NCBI GenBank assembly: GCA_004431415.1 | Contig: QPMI01000121.1 | Span: forward strand, 62,001-126,000 | DNA from: Cyanophora paradoxa | Taxonomy: Eukaryota; Glaucocystophyceae; Cyanophorales; Cyanophoraceae | Length of the DNA stretch: 64,000 nt | Direction of reading: 5' to 3' | Part shown: in pieces, positions 54,841 to 64,000 of the stretch | How the letters are laid out: each line of letters opens with the position of its first letter | Position numbering within the stretch: the stretch's first letter is position 1 | Notes under the pieces: generated by a model | Databases searched by the model: none | The model's input: only the letters and a program-made list of their open reading frames with translations | Told to the model about the DNA's origin: nothing | Made by a program: the position numbers and the translations under genes

Positions 54841-55037
54841 TACCGCGGTACCAAATATTAATTACGGCGCCAAGAGTTTAATTGTTAAAACGCAGTAAAT
54901 TGCGCCGGTAATTTGGTACCGGCACCGGCCGCACCGCGGTAATTCTCTCCGCAGAAGTTGCCCCATACAGTACCCCCCAGATTACTGCCTCAGACAAACC
55001 TCAAACTTTTAAAACGCGGTAATATGGTACCGCGGTA
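54841..55037. repeat. Inverted-repeat element with GGTACC-centred ends, MITE-like
   Basis: taccgcggtacca (54841-54853) is exactly complemented by tggtaccgcggta (55025-55037). A further tttggtaccgg lies inside near 54913. Related words (aaaacgc, taatttggtaccgcg) occur downstream of gene A at 30857-30880 and in copy B at the matching place, so this is a dispersed family. Confidence 0.45.
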
Positions 55038-55136
55038 TTTTGTTCTGTGGCGGCACTGCCGCTGCAGCTGGCGGGCTGGCGGGCCGGGTATACGACGAAC
55101 TACTACTGTATACGTACGGTAGCTTATATAATAGAG

Positions 55137-55525
55137 CTTCGGCTCGAGCCGAGCCGGCTCGAGCGAGCCCGGCTCGAGCCGACCTTTTTCCGGCTCGAGC
55201 CGGCTCGTGGCGAGGGGCGGCTCGCTCGAGCCGGCGGCTCGAGCCGGGGGAGGGGGGCTGGCTCGAGCCAGGGGGTGCGAGCTAGGTCGAGCCGGCCAGC
55301 CGGGGCTCGAGCCGGGGGGGGGAGAGGTGGCCTATGACGGAAACAGCTCATTTCTAGTGCGTGTCGCGGGCCTGAGTCATCAAATACAGGCTAGCCTGCC
55401 TCTATTCTGTAACATTATATGCATTCTGCATGTATCTCCCCCGTAGGCTGGCTCGAGCCGGCTCGAGCTGGCTCGAGGCTGGAGCGGGCTGGCTCGAGCT
55501 GGCTCGAGCCAGGGGTTTCTAGCTC
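55137..55525. repeat. GGCTCGAGCC palindrome array
   Basis: About twenty occurrences of ctcgagc or ggctcgagcc, in two clusters (55137-55320 and 55448-55530) separated by unique sequence. The unit is itself palindromic, so the clusters could form many small hairpins. Confidence 0.7.
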
Positions 55526-56340
55526 GAGCCGAAGCTCTACGGTAGCTATAGCCGCGCGGGGCGCCGGCCGCGGCGCCGCGCGCGCGCGCGCGCGCACTGC
55601 GGGCCAGTCTGCGGCACTGCGGGCCAGTACTAGTCTGCGACTCTGCGGCAGACGCCGGCAGTCCGACGCGAGTCACGCGACGGTACCGGTCTGCCAGGCT
55701 GCGCAATGCGCATGCGTGGCTCTGCGCGCGCGCGAGACGTACGTCGAGTCGTCGTCGACTGCGCGCGGCTGCTCAGCGCCGAGTCAGCGGCTACATGTAC
55801 AGGCCCGCAGTGCTGCGCATGCGCATGCCGGCGCAGACTCCGCAGTGCGCGCGCGCAGCGGGGCTTAAGCTTAAGCGCACGCGCGCGCGCACATGCCATG
55901 ATGCATATGTACAGCGCCGCACACACATACGTATATATACACTATAAACTATAGCCTATACTATGATAGCTAGAACTGCAGTTTCAGAGTCTAGACTCTG
56001 AGAATCTAGATCGATCTGCACTGTGCACTGCAGCAGGCTGCCAGCAGCTGTATGCAGTCTGCGCGCAGCAGCCTCGGCAGAGGCTACTAGACTAGTAGTA
56101 CTAGTACAAGCCCTGCCAAGCTAATTCTAGCTGAAGGTTAGTTCGCCGTCGATCGCGACTACCGTAGAACCGGTTCAACCGGTATCTGCCATCTGGCGCA
56201 AAGACTGGCATCAATCGAACTTGGACCTTGAAATGGCATCAGGGGCCTGCGCGCGGCATCCCGCCGCCGACGCCATGGCCAGGCGGCCGCGGCCTGCGCG
56301 TGCAGCTGCAGCTGGCCAGCCGCCTCGGCAGGGCCTGGAC

Positions 56341-59300
56341 ATGTGGAAATCGAAGCTTGCGGCGGTCGTTCTCGTTCTCGCCGTCGCGCAGCAGGCGTTC
56401 GCGCACGCCGGCCATGGAATCGCCGCCGAAGTCCACGGCGGCCGCGCTCCCAACGTCCGCGGCCATGCGCGCCCCGCGGCCGATCGCGAGCCGGCGGCGC
56501 CGCGCGTCGACGTCGACCGCGCCGGCCCGCGGCCAGCTGCGGCCAGTGGCCGTGTTCTCCACGCCTCGGAATCGACATCGCCCTCGGTCGCGCCCCCGGA
56601 GACGTTGACTGTCCGTGCGTGTTGCATAACTTCCTGTACTTGCACATGCATATATATGTGGCCCGTTGGCCTGCGGCTGGCCGTGATTTCGCGCGCGATC
56701 GCGAGAAAATCCCCCGCGCGCGCGTTTTTTGCTCATCGTGGCATGATCGTGATCCCCGCAGAGCCGGCCTCACGCTGCACGCTCAAGTCGCTGTCTCTGA
56801 AGCGCGAGGTCCTGGGCAACAGCACCGCGAAGCCCTTCAATCTCAACACGCCTCTGGTGCGCATGCATATGCATAAAACATGCGATAAGCAGAGCTGCAG
56901 TTTCATCCAGCAGGCCAACCTTCAGCTGCATGCAATATTAATGTAATAATCAATCAATGTCGGCCCCGGCCCGGCCCAGGCTTGCGCAGCAGCTGCATGC
57001 GCACGGCCGGGCGCCATTACTACTTACGAATTCAAATGCGTATATGTATGTATATATACGTATACATAATCTTGATGCATGTACATGTGCTGTACGCGCA
57101 TGCACAGGTTGAGCAGCTGATTATGGAGGGCCACCCAGTTTTCAAGGACGTCCGCTTCAGCTCGCACTACTGCATCGACGGTACTTCAAATTTGAACAAG
57201 AAAATATGCAAGTGACCGCCTGCAGCTGGGTGGACGCTCACGCCCGCCGGCCGGCGCCGCGCTTTGCGATCGCAGGTCGGCACTTGAAGAACAGCGTGCA
57301 CACGCCCGGCGGCGACATCTCGGAGTTCCTGCTGGCCCTCAACTCGTACCAGCGAGTCGTGCTGCAGGGCGCGGCCCTCACCGACGACCAGGTCTACGGG
57401 GCCCTGCTGGCCTTCGTCGACCTGTACGCCATCCCCCACGAGCGGCCCTTCTACATGCACTCCGACGAGCACAGGTCGGGATCCTGCTTCATTAACATTT
57501 AAATGCAGTACTAGTGCATAACATGACCGAATGAAATGAAACGCGCGTGCAGCGACCACTACTTCAAGGAGCTGCTGGCGCACAACACGAGCATCGGCGA
57601 TCGGGCCCTGGACCACGCGTACACGATCGAGGGCGCCCCCGCGGCGGACCGCGAGGCGATCCTCTCCATGGCCCTCGTCCCCGACACCCTCGGTCCGGCG
57701 TCTATTAACAGATAAAAAGCCTTCGATCCGATTTCAATATATACCCATGGCCATCAAGCTCGTCACAAGTATCGCGAATGAACTCTTAATCTAACCCATC
57801 AGAAGCCCTTATTCTTAATGCCCATCAAGCTTAAGCTTTCAATGAGATGCTGACGCTGTACCGCGCAGGGTGCGGGCACCTGAAGCGCACGCTCAAGAAC
57901 CCGGGCACGTACATGACCTCGGAGGCGCTGACGAAGAGCGTGATCAAGGCCTACTACCGCGCCCTCTGGCGCGACAGGGACAACGTCAACGGCACCGGTG
58001 ATTATTCGTGCTCGAACTCTATAGAGTTCGTCTCCTGAATGCAAGTTGCGCGCCGCGCACTGGCAGGGGCCGTCGAGTACCAGATTCTTCCCGGCGACCA
58101 CGTCGAGGGGTGCGCACCGCCCGCGCGCGCCTTGTTTGTTCCGACTCGTATAATTATCGCTGGTTCCACCACGTCGACCGTGAGCCAGCTTATGATGGTT
58201 GTTCTTCGCAGCTCCGTGGCGATCGTCAACTCGGGGAGCACATGCGGCGACTCGGTCCTGTCGTTCAAGCCCAACGCCACTTTCGGACAGGTGCGCGACT
58301 CGGCGAAAATGCGCAAACTAGATCAACTGCGGCCTTGGCGAAAATACGCAAACTAGGTCAACTGCGGAAGAAGAGTCTGCTGCGCCTACATTTGAAATCT
58401 AAGCGCCTGCCAGGTCTTCATTTACCACGGCGACGCGCTCGGCCACATCCGCCAGACGCTCACGCGCTTCCTCTGCGACCGCAAGGCCTCCCTCGGCGCC
58501 GCCTCGGCCGAGTGCAAGTGCGCTGCAGTTTCTTGCTGAATCGCAACGTCTTGTCCTTCTTCGTCCCGCTCCCTTGACGCTCTTGCGCGCGCTTCGCTTT
58601 TCGATGCAGGCCCAGCGCTCTTCGCGCCGACATGGAAGTCGTGTTCGATGCGGGGTTCAAGAGCACCGCCGGCGCCCTGGCCGCGGTCCGGAAATGTTTC
58701 GAATTCTACAGATGATCCCTTCATAGAAACTGATGCGCCTTCAATGCACATGTACGTATACAGGACCGCCCGGTCGACACAGTCTCTTTCACCGCCGATG
58801 GCTTCTCCGGCGCGAAGACGGCGGCGCTCACTCCCGACGACGACCCGTCCGCCGCTGCCGCTGCAGCCGTCGCCCACAAGCAGACCGAGGCCAGCGGCTG
58901 CCCCATCCTCGACGTCACGGCCTCGGTCGCCGCGGTGCGCTCCTCTTCCCCCAAACGTGTTCGACCAACATCGCCTCACAACGAGTAAACGTCGATATCG
59001 CGCAGGCATCGAAGGAGAGCGACCCCGCGAAGCTGTGGAAGATCCTTTCGGTGGAGCACGCCAAGGCCTTCCTCGGCGAAGCGCACATCGTGAACGTCGT
59101 CAACCACACCTGGTCCTGCATCGGTATCTGAAGGCTCTGTTTGCCGATACTCTGTTCTTCTTTGACCGTGATGATGATGATTCCGATGCAGACGGCCGCT
59201 CGCACAAGGCCATCCTCGGCACGCCCGGCGGCACCATCTCCGAGTTCCTGCTCGCCCTTGCCGCATTCATCAAGAAGGGGGTACGTGGCGCAGAGCCCGC

Positions 59301-62300
59301 TCGCGGCCGCATGCGCCAGGCCTGCTGCAGAGCGACGCCTGCTGACGCGCACGCGCACGCAGTTCACCGTCCCGAACGAGGACACGGTGCAGGCGCTCGT
59401 CGACCTGTACACTGAGCGGTACACCATCCCCTGGGTCCGGCAGTTCTACATGGTCCGTCCGCGTCCCAGGCCCTCTGTTTTCATCACCTGCATCTGCTTG
59501 CTAATAAGCTGTTTCCGGCGGGCAGCACACGGACGACCACTCTGTGGAGGCAATGGCGCACGAGCTCCACGTCGACTTCGCCACTCTGAAGGCCAACCTG
59601 CACAACCCGCCCGGCTATCTCCGGCCTGCCCTCGTCGCCATGTCCGCCACGCCCGCCTTCATGGGCTGCGGCCACGTCAAGAACACAATCAACGTGCGCG
59701 GCCGCAAATATGATGTGATGTACCTTTGTCCGGATATGTAACCGCACGGTTCCGGCTCTGCAGAACCCCCACACGTACGGGATCGACGCCAACGTGACGA
59801 CCTGGGCCGTCCGCTCCTTCACCCGCGCGCTCTGGGCCGACGCCTCCCGCGGCGCCGGCCGCTTCGTCCTCGAGGTGCGATAGCCCATTAGCGAAATCGA
59901 TCTTCTTGGCCGAACCGCGAGCCTTCCGTTATAATTAGGTGCTGGACGGGGACCACAACGAGGGCGCGGTCATCCTCGTCAAGTCGGCCGGCTGCAAGGG
60001 CTCCTCCGCGGAGGTCGCCCCGCACCAGGGCGCCCTCGCCCCCGGCTCCAAGCCCGCCATCGGCGACGGCGAGGTCCGCCTCGTTCGATTTACTTAATCA
60101 GCGGAGGGAATTTTATTTCCTCGATCTGGCGTTTATTCTGCAATCGATATCGTGCAGGCCTTCATCTTCCACTACGCGGACGTGCCCACCCTCCGCGAGT
60201 TTAACGCGAAGGTTTGACTTGTGCATTGGCATAAGCGGTTATCGTCCATGCATTTTGACGCCCGTGGATGTGCAGTTCTTCGCGAACGACGTCCGCCCCT
60301 TGACCGCGCTCTCCGCCGTCGCCTACGCGGACGTGGTGGCCGACATCAACGGCATCTTCGCCCCGGGGGTGTGCTCTGACGGCTTAATCATATAAGCTGA
60401 TCATGAAGACATTGCTTGAGCTCGGTTTCGAATGTATTTAAGCTGATCATGAAGACATTGCTTGAGCTCAGTTTCGAATGTATATGAGCTGAACTGATCA
60501 TGAAATCGCGACGCCTCTCGCAGCTCAACTACACAGTCCAGAAGCTCGCGTCGACGCTCCCAATGTAGTGCGCTTTCTCCTCTAATTCTCAAAGTTTCAC
60601 TGTCTAGAGTTGTAATGGCTGCCTTGCCGCAACAGTAACGACGACGTGTCGGGCACAAAGGACGCTGAAATCGCCTCGAAGACCAAGACCGACGCCGAGG
60701 CTGCCAAGGGCAAGCTGCAGGCGTCCAAGGAGATCTTTACCTTCTCCATGGACCTGCCCGGCCGCGGGCTGCCCTGCGCCGTCCTCGACGGCCACAAGCT
60801 CGACGAAATCAAGCGCAACCTGGCAGGGTTCGCATTTTGCCCTCGGTGCTTTCATATGGCCCAGGCGCGCGCTGAGCTCGTCGCTTCGCCAGGCAGCTGG
60901 CCATCCCCGCGGGCCGCGTGCTCATCCCCGGCGTCCGTTGCGGCCTCGAGGAGCGGAAGGGCGGGAGCCACCGGACGCTCTTCCAGACGTCGCGCCGCGC
61001 CCGCCGCGGCCTGCGCGCCACTTCGGTCGTCACCGACGGCACCTGGACCATCTTCACCGTCAGCCTCCTTCCTCCCGCGAGTGCGTCCTTGCCCTCGCAT
61101 AGTTCTGGTTGAAATAAAATATTAAATGAAATGCGGTCTGTTAGACGCGGACGACAAGGTCTCCCTGGACTCCCTCGCGCGCCGCGTCGCCAACACCGGG
61201 AAGTTCACGACCCTGACCCTCCTCGGCTTCGGCGCCGCCGCCGTCCATCCCGTCGTCGGCCTCGACGCGTACCCCGAGAACGCGACGGCGCTGCCGTACG
61301 GCACCGTGTCGCCGCCGTCGCGCCTGGCGCTGGCGAGCGACGCCGACGTGAAGAGTTTCCTCGCCACTGTCTCCGCCGCTGCCGGCCCGCACCCCGCCGC
61401 CCTCGACCACGCCAAGGTCCGCGCCGGCCGCCGCGCTCTCTTTCTTTGAATTCCGCCGTCGTTTAGAGCCGAGCCCCCCACAGATCGCGAAGCTCGTCGC
61501 CGCCGGCAAGCCGCACTTCCGCGACGTCCGCTTCGCCCCGCACTACTGCATTGACGGCGCGCCGAGGCCGCCTGTCCTCTGCTTTTCTCCTCTCTCCCAG
61601 TGCTTAAACAGCGGCGCGCGCATGCGCAGGCCGGCACGTGCGCGGCTCGGTGCACACGCCCGGAGGCGACATCTCCGAGTTCCTGCTCGCCCTCTCCGCC
61701 TACCAGCGGACGGTCCTCAGCGGGGCGGCCCTCTCCGACGCCCAGGTCTACGACGCGATGACCGCCTGGATCGACGCCTTCGCCATCCCGTACGAGGTGC
61801 CCCGCGCCCGCCATTTTAAGTATTGCGCTTAGCGAAGTCAAACATTATTGTAAATGAAATTGCGTTGGGCGCAGCGGCCCTTAAGCTTCTACATGCACAC
61901 GGACGAGCACGCGGAGGAGTACCTCGTCCACAAGCTCGGCAAGGACGCGGCGTTCGACGCCGGCGCCCCGCCGGCCTCGGAGGCGGACGAGAAGGCGCTC
62001 CTCGAGGCGCTGCTCGACCCCGAGACCCAGGGCTGCGGCCACCTCAAGGTTCGCTTGCTCTAAGGCTTCATTTATCCGGCGGCCTCGAGCGTACATTTAA
62101 TTTGCTCACTCCTGCCCGCAGCTCACGCTCACTGAGTCAAGAACCCCGACGTCTACGGCACATCGGCGGACCTCACGAAGAGCGTGATCAAGGCCTTCTA
62201 CCGCGCCCTGTGGCGCGACCGCCGCGCCGGCCTCGGCGCCGTCGACCGCCAGGTCCTCCCCGGCGACCACGCCGAGGGGTGAGCGCTCTCGCCTTCGTCT

Positions 62301-64000
62301 TGGATCCGCGCACCGACGCGTCCGCTGAGCGTTTGCGTGTCGCGCGTGCGCAGCTCCGTGCTCGTCGTGCCGCAGACGAAGGAGATGGGCGACTCGGTGC
62401 TGACATTCGCGCCCAACGTGCCGTCCGTCGGCCAGGTCTTCCTCTTCCACGCCGACGCCCTCGACTTCATCCGCCAGTCCTTCGTCCGCTTCATCTGCGA
62501 CCGCAAGACGAGCCTCGGCGCCAACGCCAGCGCCGAGTGCGCCTCGTCCAAGATCCGGGCCGAGATGGCGACCATCTTCAACGCCGGCCTCGCCAACACT
62601 GCCGGCCGCCTCGCCGCGAACCGTTCCACGGACTCGCTCACCGTCGCGCCGGCCGGCCTCGTCGGCCTGCAGCTGCCGGGCTCCAAGACCGTGTCGCTCG
62701 AGCTGCCCGACGACAAATCCGCGGTCGCCAAGCCCGAGAACGGGACGAAGTGCGGCGCGACGGACGTGACCGCCAAGCTCGTCGCCGCCTCGAAGGAGGA
62801 CGACCCGGCGAAGCTCTGGAAGATCCTCACGAGCACCGGCCAAGTCGAGGCGCACATCGGCATGCCGGCCATCGTCGACGTCGCGCGCCACACCTGGTCC
62901 TGCATCGGTGCGACTGGCCTCACACTTTTTCGCTCCTGCTTCTCGTTTGGCGGTGCACGTGGGAGCTTAATATAATTCCGCAGACGGCCGCTCGCACAAG
63001 GCGATCCTCGGCACGCCCGGCGGCACCATCTCCGAATTCTTGCTTGGTGTCGCCTCCTTCATGAACAAGGGGGTCCGTTCGCGCGCCTCTGCGAGGCTCG
63101 GGATCCTGCTTTATTCCCGAAACTGACGCACACCGCTCTTCGCGATCGCAGCTCGCCGTCCCGAACGAGGACACGATGCAGGCGCTCGTCGACCTGTACA
63201 CCTCGTACTACACCATCCCCTGGACGCGCCAGTTCTACATGGTCCGCACGTCCCCCGCTAGTTCTTGAGTCTGATTATTAGTATTTACTGTCTTCTGCCT
63301 TCCTCCGCGTGCGCGGCGCAGCACACGGACGAGCACGCGGTTGAGGCCATCGCGCACTCGCTGCACGTCGACCACGGGGAAGTGAAGCCGTACAACCCGC
63401 TCGGGAAGCACCGGCCGGCCGTGCTCGCCTACTCGGCCAACCCCAAGTACATCGGCTGCGGCCACGTCAAGTACACGATCCAGAACCCCGCCGTCTACGG
63501 CGTCCCCGCAAACATCGTGCGCGATAAATATGATTGCCGTTGCAGCTCGCGATCGCATCGGAGACGCTTTGATTTTGTGCACAATATTAATGTTTGTGAC
63601 GACGTCGCGCAGACGACCTGGGCGGTCCGCTCCTTCATGCGCGCCCTCTGGGCCGACTACCAGCGCGGCGCCGGCCGCTTCGTCCTCGAGGCACGTTGCT
63701 CGAGCCTGTTTGTGATTGCGCTCTGGTAACCCTTTAGCTTGACGGTCTGCGTCGCGTTTATTAGGTTCTTGAAGGCGACCACCACGAGGGGGCGGTCATC
63801 CTCGTCAAGCCCGCGGGCTGCTCCGGCAAGACCGCCGAGGTCGCCCCGCACGTCGGCGAGCTCACGCCCGGCAAGAACGTGTCCAACGGCAACACCGAGG
63901 CCTTCGTCTTCCACGCCGCCGACGTCCCCGCGCTCCGCAGCCAGAACGCCAAGGTCGGAAACTCCTTTGTTTGTTAAAACTTCGAGGTGCCCGTCACACT
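56341..64000 (+). CDS. Gene C: secreted multi-module protein of unrecognised family, partial at window end
   Basis: ATG 56341 opens a signal peptide, MWKSKLAAVVLVLAVAQQAF, followed by a His/Arg/Pro-rich stretch. Many short exons follow, with cgcag or gcag acceptors. They encode modules of two alternating types. Type a: VRFSSHYCIDG, HTPGGDISEFLLAL, FYMHSDEH, GCGHLKRTLKNP, TKSVIKAYYRALWRD, LPGDHVEG. Type b: TWSCI-DGRSHKAILGTPGG, FYMHTDDH, GCGHVKNTIQNP, TTWAVRSFTRALWAD, LDGDHNEGAVILVK. The order is a (about 57109-58960), b (59180-60550), linker (60640-61450), a (61480-62910), b (62985 onward, cut by the window end). HxDxH, GCGH and GDHxEG recur in the modules, suggesting metal binding or catalysis, but I cannot name the family. 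Exon borders are approximate. A split into two genes near 60600 is possible, though no second signal peptide is seen. Confidence 0.65.
58302..58371 (+). repeat. 35-bp tandem repeat in a gene C intron
   Basis: Two copies starting ggcgaaaatgcgcaaactag (58302) and ggcgaaaatacgcaaactag (58337), with few mismatches. Confidence 0.8.
60394..60492 (+). repeat. 46-bp tandem repeat in a gene C intron
   Basis: Two near-identical copies starting aagctgatcatgaagacatt at 60394 and 60440, with a partial third (agctgaactgatcatgaa) after 60486. Confidence 0.85.

Larger units (their letters stand above)
53828..56340. other. Repeat-rich spacer between copy B and gene C; no gene seen
   Basis: Contains a caacaacagcgatgga-type tandem stretch (about 54137-54222), GC-rich blocks of cgcg/gccggc words (about 54600-54710 and 55555-55600), a GGTACC-centred inverted repeat (54841-55037) and a GGCTCGAGCC array (about 55137-55525). 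Short open frames follow composition and show no domain. Confidence 0.5.

Overview
The window is a nuclear chromosome segment from a eukaryote with GC-rich DNA and intron-dense genes. Introns are short to medium, mostly GT...AG, and acceptors very often read cgcag or tgcag. Gene style, GC richness and large secreted or membrane proteins built of LamG-like and ephrin-receptor-like Cys-rich modules suggest a unicellular alga (haptophyte- or pelagophyte-like). That assignment is inference and weak.

Layout. 1-910 is the 3' end of a paralogue of gene A. 911-5519 is mostly non-coding and repeat-rich, with one possible minus-strand exon. About 5520-30141 is gene A, a giant spliced gene: signal peptide, eight LamG-like jelly-roll repeats, an Fn3-like stretch, an unrecognised middle region, a long Cys-rich array, two transmembrane helices and a Ser/Pro/Ala-rich tail. 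From about 30997 to 53827 the second half of gene A and its downstream flank are present again (copy B), 5'-truncated and rearranged. 53828-56340 is repeat-rich spacer. 56341 to the window end is gene C, a secreted protein made of at least four related modules with invariant His/Asp/Cys motifs; I do not recognise its family.

The striking feature is 35463-47420, an intronless, AT-rich element of 11,958 bp inserted in copy B. It has identical 274-bp terminal inverted repeats and a 6-bp target duplication that lost one base on the right. It encodes an A32/FtsK-HerA-type packaging ATPase, a double-jelly-roll-type major capsid protein, a penton protein, a 1366-aa family-B-like DNA polymerase fused to an SF1 helicase and a C-terminal zinc motif, a retroviral-type (rve) integrase and several small proteins. 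This is an apparently intact endogenous Polinton-like virus (Maverick/PLV/virophage group). Two uninterrupted copies of the target sequence lie in the same window and confirm the boundaries.

How the element's genes would work together: polymerase-helicase replicates the genome, capsid protein, penton and ATPase build and fill the virion, and the integrase inserts the genome. A recurring AAAAATGACG-type motif lies upstream of five plus-strand non-capsid genes and is absent from the capsid block, which suggests two expression classes. Copy B differs from copy A mainly by one-base losses in short homopolymers, so part of the duplication may be an assembly or polishing artefact.
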